DNA from: Streptomyces sp. ACA25
GTDB taxonomy: Bacteria > Actinomycetota > Actinomycetes > Streptomycetales > Streptomycetaceae
Reading direction: 5' to 3'
Assembly: GCF_028200735.1 (NCBI RefSeq)
Contig: NZ_JAQKPV010000014.1
Span: forward strand, 89,251 to 153,250
DNA: 64,000 bases
Shown: positions 50,385 to 58,030 of the stretch, piece after piece
Layout of the letters: every line of letters starts with the position of its first letter
Position numbering within the stretch: position 1 is the first letter of the stretch
Position numbers and translations under genes: made by a program
The notes under the pieces: generated by a model
What the model was told of the DNA's origin: nothing
The model's input: only the letters and a program-made list of their open reading frames with translations
The model's database searches: none

Positions 50385-51239
50385 TCAGGGCCAGGTGTAG
50401 AAGCCCTGGCCGGTCTTCCGCCCGAGCTCCCCGCGGGCGACCTTCTCGCGCAGCAGCCGCGGAGGTGCGAACCGCTCGCCGAGCGTGGCGTGCAGATGCT
50501 CGGCGATGGCCAGCCGGACGTCGAGCCCGACCAGGTCCGTCAGCCGCAGCGGCCCCACCGGGTGGCGGTAGCCGAGTGTCATGGCCCGGTCGATCGCCTC
50601 CGCTTCCGCGACGCTCTCCTCCACCATCCGGATCGCCTCCAGGCCGAGCGCGACCCCGAGCCGGCTGCTGGCGAAGCCCGGCGAGTCCCGGACGACGACC
50701 TCCTGTTTCCCCAGCGCCCGGCACCAGGACAGGGCCGCGGAGACGGTCCGCTCCTCGGTGTCCGGGGCGACCACGATCTCGACCAGCGCGGACGCCGGTA
50801 CCGGGTTGAAGAAGTGCATGCCGAGGAACCGCCCCGGACGGTTCAGCGCCGCGCTCAGTTCGGTGACGGAGAGGGAGCTGGTGTTGGTGGCGAGGACGGT
50901 CCGTTCGTTCACCACCCGCTCCGCCGCCGTCAGCAGCCGGGCCTTCAGTCCCGGAGTCTCCGGAACGGCCTCGACCACCAGTTCGGTGTCGGCGGGCAGA
51001 GATTGAACGGCCGTCACCATGCTGACCCGGTCCAGAACCTGCTCGGCCGGCTTGGGCAGCTTGCCCCGCTCGGCGGCCCGCTCCAGCCCGGCGGCGACCC
51101 GCGCCAGCGCCGCGGCGGCAGCCGCGCGGTCGTTCTCCACCACCACGACGGTGGAGCCCGCGGTGGCGAACGACTGGGCGATGCCGGCTCCCATCCGGCC
51201 CCCGCCGATCACGCCCACCGTGTGTGGCGACTCGGACAT
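50385..51239 (-). CDS. 3-hydroxyacyl-CoA (3-hydroxybutyryl-CoA) dehydrogenase
   Basis: NAD(P)-dependent oxidoreductase of 284 aa. The N-terminal Rossmann domain starts TVGVIGGGRMGAGIAQSFA; ELVVEAVPETPGLKARL and LATNTSSLSVTELSA follow; GRFLGMHFFNPVP contains the catalytic His; RDSPGFASSRLGVALGLEA leads into the helical C-terminal domain with HPVGPLRLTDLVGLDV. Length matches the short single-domain class used for butyryl-CoA or polyhydroxybutyrate metabolism. ATG 51239. It ends 13 bases from the convergent GntP gene. Confidence 0.93.
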   Translation of the reverse strand: MSESPHTVGVIGGGRMGAGIAQSFATAGSTVVVVENDRAAAAAALARVAAGLERAAERGKLPKPAEQVLDRVSMVTAVQSLPADTELVVEAVPETPGLKARLLTAAERVVNERTVLATNTSSLSVTELSAALNRPGRFLGMHFFNPVPASALVEIVVAPDTEERTVSAALSWCRALGKQEVVVRDSPGFASSRLGVALGLEAIRMVEESVAEAEAIDRAMTLGYRHPVGPLRLTDLVGLDVRLAIAEHLHATLGERFAPPRLLREKVARGELGRKTGQGFYTWP

Positions 51240-51391
51240 GCGTGACTCCTCCCGCTCGGAATGCCGCTCACCCTATCCCGGACCGAATGATCGGTAGGCA
51301 GCGGACGCCTGTGGTCCGGCCGTCTGCCGTCCGGCCGGATCCGGGCGGGGACCGTAGGCTGGAAGACGGACCCGGCGACCGGAGGTGGCCC

Positions 51392-51505
51392 ATGAGCATC
51401 GGACTGCTGCGCGCGGTCGCAACCGCCACGGCCGGGTGCGGAGCCGCCGTGTCACGCGGAGCCGGACCGCTCGGAGCGGGGCTCACCGGGGAGACCGTCC
51501 GGTGA
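51392..51505 (+). CDS. 37-aa ORF coupled to the epimerase/DUF2867 gene
   Basis: A small ORF starting MSIGLLRAVATATAGCGAAV, with a textbook ribosome site (GGAGG, 6 bases before ATG 51392) and a stop overlapping the next gene's GTG (GTGA). The ORF may be a leader controlling translation of the larger gene or a real small protein. The first 20 residues are hydrophobic enough for a membrane-associated peptide. No homologue comes to mind. Confidence 0.5.
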   Translation: MSIGLLRAVATATAGCGAAVSRGAGPLGAGLTGETVR

Positions 51506-53070
51506 GCACGGCACCCCGCCCGCCCGGGGAGCGGGCCCCGGACGCCGGCCGGCCCCCGCGCTGCCTGGTCACCGGTGCGACCGGCTACATCGGGGGCCGG
51601 CTCGTGCCCCAGCTGCTGGACGCCGGCCATCCTGTCCGCTGCCTGGCCCGCACGCCCGCCAAGCTGCGCGACCACCCGTGGGCCTCCCAGGTGGAGATCG
51701 CGGCGGGGGATGTCACGGACGCGGAGTCGGTACGGGCCGCGATGGACGGCGTCGACATCGCCTACTACCTGGTGCACGCGCTGGGCACCGGGCCGGACTT
51801 CGAGGAGACCGACCGGCGGGCGGCCCGCATCTTCGGTGAGCAGGCCCGGGCCGCCGGGGTCCACCGGGTGATCTACCTGGGCGGACTCACCCCCGCCGGA
51901 GTGCCGGAGAGCACCCTCTCCCCGCATCTGCGCTCCCGCGCCGAAGTGGGCCGCATCCTGCTGGAAAGCGGGGTGCCGACCGCAGTGCTGCGGGCAGCGG
52001 TGATCATCGGTTCGGGGTCCGCCTCCTTCGAAATTCTCCGCTACCTCACCGAACGTCTGCCCGTGATGGTCACCCCGAGCTGGGTGAGGAGCCGGATCCA
52101 GCCCATCGCGGTCCGCGACGTCCTGCGCTACCTGGTCGGCTGTGCCCAGCTGCCCGCCGAGGTGAGCCGGAGTTTCGACATCGGCGGCCCCGACATCCTC
52201 ACCTACCACGAGATGATGCAGCGCTATGCGGCGGTTGCCGGACTGCCCCGGCGGATCATCCTCCCCGTGCCGGTCCTCTCACCGAGGCTGTCCGGGCTGT
52301 GGATCGGTGCGATCACACCGGTGCCGGGCGCTCTGGCCCGCCCGCTGGCGGTCTCGCTGCGCCACGAGGTGGTGTGCACCGAGCACGACATCACCCGCTG
52401 GATCCCCGATCCGCCGGACGGCCCCATGGGCTTCGAGGAAGCGCTGCGGCTCGCCCTGAAACGGGTCAGGGAGGCGGAAGTGGCCACCCGCTGGTCCTCG
52501 GCGGCGTTCCCCGGCGCGCCGAGTGACACACTGCCCACGGATCCCGACTGGGCGGGCGGCAGCCTGTGCACCGATGTACGGGAGCGCACGGTGCACGCCT
52601 CCGCCGAGGAGCTGTGGCGGGTCATCGAGTCGATCGGCGGGGAGAACGGCTGGTACTCCTTCCCGCTGGCCTGGTCGGTCCGCGGAACGCTGGACCGGCT
52701 CTTCGGCGGAGTGGGACTGCGCCGGGGACGCCGCGACGCCGCGCACCTGCGGGTGGGCGACTCCCTGGACTTCTGGCGGGTCGAGGAGATCGAGCCCGGC
52801 CGCCTCCTCCGGTTGCGGGCCGAGATGCGGCTGCCGGGAGCGGCCTGGTTCGAGCTGTCGGTGGAGCGCGGACCCGCCAACGGAGTGCGCTACCGGCAAC
52901 GGGCGCTCTTCCACCCGAGAGGGCTGCTCGGCCAGCTCTACTGGTGGGGGGTGTCGCCCTTCCACGCGCTGGTCTTCGGCGGTATGGCCCGCAACCTCGC
53001 CCGGCGCGCGGAATCCGGCCGGCCCGCCGGGTGGTCCCGGCGGCGGGCGGCCGCCCGCACCCACCGCTGA
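51502..53070 (+). CDS. NAD(P)-binding epimerase-like protein with C-terminal DUF2867
   Basis: A 522-aa two-domain protein. Residues about 20-330 form an atypical extended SDR/NmrA-like domain: CLVTGATGYIGGRLVPQLL (cofactor loop), AAGDVTDAESVRAAMDGVDI, YYLVHALGTG, and VLRAAVIIGSGSASFEILRY. The last 160 residues are DUF2867 (WRVIESIGGENGWYSFPLAW, then LRVGDSLDFWRVEEIEPGR and YWWGVSPFHALVFGGMARNL), a START-like lipid- or ligand-binding fold. This pairing is common in actinobacteria without a known reaction. GTG 51502 is coupled to the 37-aa ORF. It lies upstream of an FAD monooxygenase in the same direction. Confidence 0.88.
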   Translation: MSTAPRPPGERAPDAGRPPRCLVTGATGYIGGRLVPQLLDAGHPVRCLARTPAKLRDHPWASQVEIAAGDVTDAESVRAAMDGVDIAYYLVHALGTGPDFEETDRRAARIFGEQARAAGVHRVIYLGGLTPAGVPESTLSPHLRSRAEVGRILLESGVPTAVLRAAVIIGSGSASFEILRYLTERLPVMVTPSWVRSRIQPIAVRDVLRYLVGCAQLPAEVSRSFDIGGPDILTYHEMMQRYAAVAGLPRRIILPVPVLSPRLSGLWIGAITPVPGALARPLAVSLRHEVVCTEHDITRWIPDPPDGPMGFEEALRLALKRVREAEVATRWSSAAFPGAPSDTLPTDPDWAGGSLCTDVRERTVHASAEELWRVIESIGGENGWYSFPLAWSVRGTLDRLFGGVGLRRGRRDAAHLRVGDSLDFWRVEEIEPGRLLRLRAEMRLPGAAWFELSVERGPANGVRYRQRALFHPRGLLGQLYWWGVSPFHALVFGGMARNLARRAESGRPAGWSRRRAAARTHR

Positions 53071-53137
53071 GCCGGCGCGAGCCGGGGCCCGGTCGGGTGA
53101 CGGGAAGCTGCGGGGCCTCTCGTTGGTTGAAAATGGT

Positions 53138-54244
53138 ATGAAACAGGTACGCGTCGTTGTCGTCGGCGCCGGGCAGGCGGGACTGTCGAGCGCCTTCCAT
53201 CTGCTGCGCCGGGGGTACGTGCCGGGCCGGGACTTCGTGGTGCTTGACCATGCGCCGGGCCCGGGCGGGGCATGGCAGTTCCGCTGGCCCACCCTCACCT
53301 ACGGCAAGGTGCACGGCATGCACGCCCTGCCCGGCCGGGAGCTGACCGGAGCCGATCCCGGCCGTCCGTCCTCGGAGATCATCAGCGACTATTTCGCGGA
53401 TTACGAGGAGACCTTCGGGCTGCCCGTAATCCGGCCGGTGGACGTCACCTCCGTGTCCGGTACCCGGGGCGGCCGGCTGCTGGTGGAGACCTCCAGGGGG
53501 CCGTGGACGACCGAGGCACTGATCAACGCGACCGGTACCTGGGAGCGTCCCTTCCAGCCCCGCGTCCCGGGCCGGGAGAGCTTTCGCGGCCGGCAACTGC
53601 ACACGGTGCGCTATCCCGGCCCCGAGCCGTTCGCCGGCCGGCGGGTGATCGTCGTCGGTGGTGGCACCTCGGCCGTCCAGCACCTCCTGGAGATCGCCGG
53701 AACCGCGGCAGGCACCACCTGGGTGACCCGGCGGCCCCCGGTCTTCCGGGAGGACGACTTCGGCGAGGAGCAGGGGCGGGCCGCCGTCGCCCTGGTCGAG
53801 GAGCGCGTCCGGGACGGACTGCCGCCGCAGAGCGTGGTGTCCGCGACCGGGCTGCCGATGAACGAGGAGATGCGGCAGGCCAGGGAGAGCGGCGTCCTGG
53901 ACCGCCTGCCGATGTTCCACCGGATCACCCCCGGGGGCGTGGAGTGGCGTGACGGCCGCAGGATCGAGGCGGACACGCTCCTGTGGGCCACCGGTTTCCG
54001 GGCAGTCCTCGGCCACCTGGCCCCGCTGCGGCTGCGGGAACCGGGCGGCGGGATCCGGCTGGACGGCACCAGGACCGTCCGTGACCCGCGGATTCACCTG
54101 GTGGGCTACGGCCCTTCGGCCAGCACGGTGGGCGCCAACCGGGCGGGCCGGGCGGCGGTCCGCGACATCGATGCCCTGCTCGCCGGGGACGGCGGCGGGC
54201 GCCCGGAAGCCGAAGCCTCCCGGGCTGTGCCGCAGTCGGTCTGA
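53138..54244 (+). CDS. FAD-dependent NAD(P)-binding monooxygenase-like oxidoreductase
   Basis: A 368-aa flavoprotein of the flavin-containing monooxygenase/TrkA-like group. The FAD motif VVVVGAGQAGLSSA begins at residue 6; WQFRWPTLTYGKVHGMHALP is a typical substrate-side segment; ALINATGTWERPFQPRVPG and the second nucleotide loop VIVVGGGTSAVQHL (about 170) follow; LLWATGFRAVLGHLAPL is the late FMO-type motif. The frame extends far upstream without conservation, so I chose ATG 53138, where homology begins, although its ribosome site is weak. Substrate unknown. Terminator shared with the convergent acylphosphatase gene. Confidence 0.87.
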   Translation: MKQVRVVVVGAGQAGLSSAFHLLRRGYVPGRDFVVLDHAPGPGGAWQFRWPTLTYGKVHGMHALPGRELTGADPGRPSSEIISDYFADYEETFGLPVIRPVDVTSVSGTRGGRLLVETSRGPWTTEALINATGTWERPFQPRVPGRESFRGRQLHTVRYPGPEPFAGRRVIVVGGGTSAVQHLLEIAGTAAGTTWVTRRPPVFREDDFGEEQGRAAVALVEERVRDGLPPQSVVSATGLPMNEEMRQARESGVLDRLPMFHRITPGGVEWRDGRRIEADTLLWATGFRAVLGHLAPLRLREPGGGIRLDGTRTVRDPRIHLVGYGPSASTVGANRAGRAAVRDIDALLAGDGGGRPEAEASRAVPQSV

Positions 54245-54257
54245 CGGAGGGCGGCAG

Positions 54258-54282
54258 GCGCAGCCCGGGCCACCGGCTGCGC
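54258..54282. terminator. Bidirectional hairpin between the monooxygenase and acylphosphatase
   Basis: GCGCAGCC (54258-54265) pairs with GGCTGCGC (54275-54282) around a 9-base loop between convergent stops. Confidence 0.55.
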
Positions 54283-54289
54283 GCAACGG

Positions 54290-54568
54290 TCAGGGTGTTC
54301 CGCGCACCTCGAAGCGGGCCAGTCCCTCCGGCTCCTCCTCGTGCACCGTCACCGCACTGACCTCGGCAGCGGGCGGGCCGGCCCGGGCCCACCCGACCAG
54401 GTCCCCGACCTGCTCGGCGGTGCCCTCGAAAACGGCTTCCACTCGGCCGTCCGGCAGGTTCCGCACCCAGCCGGCGACGCCACGCGCCTCGGCGGTGGTC
54501 CGGCAGGCGTCCCGGAAGAACACCCCCTGCACCCGCCCTTCCACCTCCACCCGCCTGCGTGTCCGCAC
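54290..54568 (-). CDS. acyP: Acylphosphatase
   Basis: A small (92-aa) enzyme cleaving carboxyl-phosphate bonds such as acetyl phosphate. The catalytic Arg loop is GRVQGVFFRDACRTTAE and the conserved Asn lies in GVAGWVRNLPDGRVEAVFEG. GTG 54568 has GGAGG 7 bases upstream, so the longer open frame was rejected. It lies between the monooxygenase and the LigD-type polymerase without apparent link to either. Confidence 0.93.
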   Translation of the reverse strand: MRTRRRVEVEGRVQGVFFRDACRTTAEARGVAGWVRNLPDGRVEAVFEGTAEQVGDLVGWARAGPPAAEVSAVTVHEEEPEGLARFEVRGTP

Positions 54569-54632
54569 GTCCGCACCTCCTCCTGTCCCGCGTACCCGGC
54601 CCCACTGCTCCGCCGGCGACGTGCCACGGCCG

Positions 54633-55637
54633 TCAGTGTTTCGCCCTGCTCGGCTGCACCCGCTTCGGTTCACCCGCCATCTTCGGATGATCCGGTGGGT
54701 AGGGGAGATCGCCCAGACCGCGGTCCCGCTGGTCCCGTTCGGCCAGTTCCAGCACGTCGTCCAGCCGGAAGGCGTGCTCCTCCAGACCGGAGTGCACGTC
54801 ACCGAGGTCGGCGTAGCGCACCGGCATGCTCGCCAGGTCGAAGTCCTCCGGACGGGCGTCGTCGAGCTCCTCCCAGCGCAGCGGCGCGGAGACCTGCGCC
54901 CGGGGGTGCGGGCGTACGGAGTACGCGCTTGCCACGGTCCGGTCGCGGGCCGTCTGGTTGTAGTCCACGAAGATCTTCGCGCCGCGTTCCTCCTTCCACC
55001 ACGCGGTGGTGATGCGCTCCGGCGCCCGTCGTTCCAGTTCCCTGCCGAGGGCGATCGCCGCCCGCCGCACCTCGGTGAACGTCCGCTCCGGGACCAGCGG
55101 TACCAGGACGTGCACCCCGCGGCCCCCCGAGGTCTTCGGCCACCCGCTCAGCCCCAGCTCCGCCAGCAGCGCCCGCAGCTCGCCGGCCGCCCGCACCACA
55201 TCCCCGTAGTCGGTTCCCGGCTGCGGATCCAGGTCGATGCGCAGCTCGTCCGGGCGCTCGGTGTCCGCTCTGCGCACCGGCCAGGGGTGGAAGGTCAGAC
55301 AGCCCAGGTTCGCCGCCCACAGCACCGCCGCTGTCTCCGTGGGGCAGATTTCGTCCGCCGAGCGGCCGCTGGGGAACGCGATGCGCGCGGTGGGGATCCA
55401 TCCGGGCAGGTTCTTCGGCGCCCGCTTCTGGAAGAACGAGCTGCCGGTCACTCCGTCGGGGTAGCGCTCCAGGGTCGTCGGCCGGTCCCGCAGCGCGCGC
55501 AGGATGCCGTCCCCCACGGCCAGGTAGTACCGCGTCACGTCCAGCTTGGTGAAGCCCCGCTCGGGGAAGTAGACCTTGTCCGGATGGGACAGCCGCACGG
55601 TCCGCCCGCCGACGTCGATCTCCAGCGTCTCTGCCAT
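54633..55637 (-). CDS. ligD: LigD-type DNA primase-polymerase (non-homologous end joining)
   Basis: Stand-alone polymerase domain (334 aa) of the LigD family, which fills and extends ends during Ku-dependent end joining. Motifs: LSHPDKVYFPERGFTKLDV, ERYPDGVTGSSFFQKRAP, the metal-binding Asp pair in ELRIDLDPQPG, and KTSGGRGVHVLVPL. It runs opposite to an ATP-dependent ligase, so the LigD functions are split across two divergent genes here. A perfect 46-bp palindrome fills the space between the starts. ATG 55637 lacks a clear ribosome site. Ku is not in the window. Confidence 0.95.
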   Translation of the reverse strand: MAETLEIDVGGRTVRLSHPDKVYFPERGFTKLDVTRYYLAVGDGILRALRDRPTTLERYPDGVTGSSFFQKRAPKNLPGWIPTARIAFPSGRSADEICPTETAAVLWAANLGCLTFHPWPVRRADTERPDELRIDLDPQPGTDYGDVVRAAGELRALLAELGLSGWPKTSGGRGVHVLVPLVPERTFTEVRRAAIALGRELERRAPERITTAWWKEERGAKIFVDYNQTARDRTVASAYSVRPHPRAQVSAPLRWEELDDARPEDFDLASMPVRYADLGDVHSGLEEHAFRLDDVLELAERDQRDRGLGDLPYPPDHPKMAGEPKRVQPSRAKH

Positions 55638-55653
55638 ACCCGCCACGCTAGGC

Positions 55654-55699
55654 CGCTCCGCGCGCGCTCGCCTGTCGACAGGCGAGCGCGCGCGGAGCG
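55654..55699. promoter_or_regulatory. Perfect 46-bp palindrome between divergent ligase and polymerase genes
   Basis: Two 23-base arms meet with no loop at GTCGAC (centre between 55676 and 55677). All 23 pairs match. There are 16 bases between each end of the palindrome and each start codon (55637 and 55716). It must contain or overlap both promoters or leaders, and could be an operator for one symmetric regulator or a cruciform/hairpin in both leaders. Confidence 0.8.
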
Positions 55700-55715
55700 C
55701 CCCACAATCCAGAGC

Positions 55716-56786
55716 ATGGACCTCCCGGTGATGCCTCCTGTGAAGCCGATGCTCGCCCGGGCGGCATCGAAGATCCCGCCCGGCATGATCTACGAGGCCA
55801 AGTGGGACGGTTTCCGGGCCCTGGTCTTCCGGGACGGTGACGAAGTGGAGATCGGAAGCCGCTCCTGCAAGCCGCTCAACCGTTACTTTCCGGAACTGGT
55901 CACCGCGCTGCGTGCCGAGCTGCCCCCGCGGTGCGTGGTGGACGGTGAGATCGTGGTGGCCCGCGAGGGCAGGCTCGACTTCGAGGTGCTCCTCGAGCGC
56001 ATCCATCCCGCCGACTCCCGCGTGCGGATGCTGGCGGAACGCACCCCCGCGAGTTTCGTCGCCTTCGACCTGCTGGCGCTGGACGACGCGTCGCTGATGG
56101 AGGCGCCGACGCGGGACCGCCGGGCGCTCCTCACCGAGGCGCTCCGGGAAGCTCGCGATCCGGTGTTCACCGCCCCCGCCACCGGGGACCTCGACCTGGC
56201 CCGGCGGTGGTTCCGGGAGTTCGAGGGTGCGGGTCTGGACGGGGTGATGGCGAAACGGCCCGATAAGCCCTACCGGCCGGACGAGCGCCTGATGGTGAAG
56301 ATCCGGCACGAACGCACGGCCGACTGCGTCGTGGCGGGGATGCGGCTGCACAAGAGCGGCCCGGTCGTCGGGTCGCTGCTGCTGGGGCTCCACGACGAGG
56401 CCGGCCGGCTGCAGCACGTGGGGGTCTGTGCCTCGTTCCCGATGGCCCGCCGGAAACAGCTGATGGCAGAGCTGGAGCCCTACTTCATGGACACCTATCA
56501 GGGGCACCCCTGGGCCGACTGGGTGCGGGAGGAGGCGCACGCGCAGAGCCGGATGCCCGGCGGTCCCAGCCGGTGGGGCGGGAAGAAGGACCCGGCCTGG
56601 GTGCCGCTGCGGCCGGAGCTGGTGTGCGAGGTGGCGTACGACCACATGCAGGGCGACCGCTTCCGGCACACCACGCAGTTCCGCCGGTGGCGGCCCGACC
56701 GGCAGCCTTCGGAATGCGGCTACGCCCAGCTGGAGCAGCCGGTCACCTTCGACGTCACCCGGATGCTGCGGGAGGGGTCCGGCTGA
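55716..56786 (+). CDS. ATP-dependent DNA ligase (LigD ligase-domain / LigC type)
   Basis: A 356-aa ligase sealing nicks or ends. K29 in YEAKWDGFRALVF is the adenylated lysine; GEIVVA, FVAFDLLALD and EGAGLDGVMAKRPDKPYRPD are nucleotidyltransferase motifs III-V; a C-terminal OB-fold follows (VAGMRLHKSGPVVGSLLLGL, later LVCEVAYDHMQGDRFRH). The conserved N-terminus begins at ATG 55716 though the frame is open far upstream. It faces the polymerase gene across the palindrome. Together they supply the end-joining activities that one LigD protein carries in other bacteria. Confidence 0.94.
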   Translation: MDLPVMPPVKPMLARAASKIPPGMIYEAKWDGFRALVFRDGDEVEIGSRSCKPLNRYFPELVTALRAELPPRCVVDGEIVVAREGRLDFEVLLERIHPADSRVRMLAERTPASFVAFDLLALDDASLMEAPTRDRRALLTEALREARDPVFTAPATGDLDLARRWFREFEGAGLDGVMAKRPDKPYRPDERLMVKIRHERTADCVVAGMRLHKSGPVVGSLLLGLHDEAGRLQHVGVCASFPMARRKQLMAELEPYFMDTYQGHPWADWVREEAHAQSRMPGGPSRWGGKKDPAWVPLRPELVCEVAYDHMQGDRFRHTTQFRRWRPDRQPSECGYAQLEQPVTFDVTRMLREGSG

Positions 56787-56856
56787 GTCCCGGAGCCCTC
56801 CCGCGGCATTCCGGCGGGCTGCGGCGCGCATCCCACCGGCGGCAGTGTGCGGCCGG

Positions 56857-57801
56857 TCACCCGCGGTAGCGGGCCTCCACCTGCCCGTCGACTGTACGGG
56901 TCTCGAACACCGGCTGCGGAGCAGTGGCCGGGCCGCGGACGTTCCAGCCGTCCGAAAGCCGGAAGACGCTTCCGTGCCACGGGCACTCGATGCATCCGTC
57001 GGTGATCTCGCCCTGCGAGAGGGGCCCGTCCTGGTGGCTGCACCGGTCGGCCAGCGCGTGCAGGGTGCCGTCCGCCTCCCGGACGACGACGATCGGGACT
57101 TCGCCGACGGTGCAGCGCACCGGGTGCCCCACCGGGAACGTCTCCGTGCCGCCGATCCAGTGCCAGCCCGGTTTCACCACATGCGCGACATCGTCGGCGT
57201 GGTTGACGGCCGCGGCCTGGCGGAAGGAGAGATGGCCCCCCAGGACGCCTCCCACGCTCACCGCGGTCAGGCCCGCGAAGGACAGTGCGCGCCCCCGGGC
57301 GTGCCGTCCGCGCAGCCGGGCGAGGAACGACCCGGCGTAGAGGAGGACACCCACCTGGTTGCTCACCGCGTGCACCAGGCCCACCCGCTGCTGGTCCGGG
57401 TGCAGCTCCGCCCAGTCGACCCAGCCCGCCAGAGCGGCCGGGCCCGCACTGGCCAGTCCCGTACCCACGAGGATGCCGGCGGCCCGGCGCTGCCCGGGCA
57501 TCAGGTCGAGCACCGCGGCGGACATCCAGGCACCGATCGGCACCTGGACCATCATCGGGTGCACGGCGTGGCCGAGCCACCTGCCGTGCAGGACGTCCCG
57601 GGCGCCGCCCAGCGGCAGCGCCCGTACGGCTCGACCCGCGACAGCGGTCGCCGGGTCCAGCAGCCGGGTCGACTCCAGCCACCCGACCGCGGCCATCACC
57701 CGCCCCGGGCGCTCCGGGTCGGGCAGGACGCGGCGCAGGGCGGAGGACGCGCTGCGCAGAGCAGGGGCGAGGGTGCCGTTCATGTTCCGGGTAGTGACCA
57801 T
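56857..57801 (-). CDS. Membrane protein with DUF2231 and Rieske 2Fe-2S domains
   Basis: A 314-aa protein. The N-terminal half has about four membrane helices of DUF2231 type, with LHGRWLGHAVHPMMVQVPIG as its typical start. The C-terminal 110 aa form a Rieske ferredoxin-like domain: CSHQDGPLSQG and CIECPWHGSVFRLSDG hold the Cys2-His2 ligands. Such fusions are widespread in actinobacteria and probably carry electrons at the membrane; the partner is unknown. ATG 57801 or ATG 57783 could be the start; ribosome sites are weak for both. It is convergent with the ligase gene. Confidence 0.9.
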   Translation of the reverse strand: MVTTRNMNGTLAPALRSASSALRRVLPDPERPGRVMAAVGWLESTRLLDPATAVAGRAVRALPLGGARDVLHGRWLGHAVHPMMVQVPIGAWMSAAVLDLMPGQRRAAGILVGTGLASAGPAALAGWVDWAELHPDQQRVGLVHAVSNQVGVLLYAGSFLARLRGRHARGRALSFAGLTAVSVGGVLGGHLSFRQAAAVNHADDVAHVVKPGWHWIGGTETFPVGHPVRCTVGEVPIVVVREADGTLHALADRCSHQDGPLSQGEITDGCIECPWHGSVFRLSDGWNVRGPATAPQPVFETRTVDGQVEARYRG

Positions 57802-57905
57802 AAAACCCGGTGCCCCTGCTGCCCGTCCGGTAAACGAGGCAGCGGGCCGAACGGCGTAACTCAGCCCGCAGTTACCCGGAACAACTACTTCCACGGGACG
57901 ACGTC

Positions 57906-57934
57906 TTGACGGGGCGTGCGCGACCCCTCACGAT
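57906..57934 (+). promoter_or_regulatory. Promoter of the GH9 cellulase gene
   Basis: TTGACG (57906-57911), 17 bases, then CACGAT (57929-57934). Spacing and -35 fit the vegetative consensus; the -10 is weaker. The CebR box starts 13 bases after it, the same order as at the GH81 gene. Confidence 0.55.
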
Positions 57935-57947
57935 GCAGTGGGATGCA

Positions 57948-57961
57948 TGGGAGCGCTCCCA
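57948..57961. promoter_or_regulatory. Perfect CebR operator
   Basis: TGGGAGCGCTCCCA is the exact 14-bp palindrome bound by CebR, the cellobiose/cellotriose-responsive LacI repressor of streptomycetes. It lies 70 bases before the GH9 start and just downstream of the promoter, so binding would block transcription until cello-oligosaccharides are present. Confidence 0.9.
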
Positions 57962-58030
57962 AGGGTGGGTGGGGCCGCAGTGCCGGCCTTGCCCTGCCCT
58001 GTCCATCCGTCGTAGGGAAGGACCCGAGCC

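Noticed and set aside
53949..55715. Plus-strand extension of the ligase frame over 1700 bases upstream
   Set aside because: It runs antisense through the acylphosphatase and LigD-polymerase genes; ligase similarity begins only at ATG 55716.
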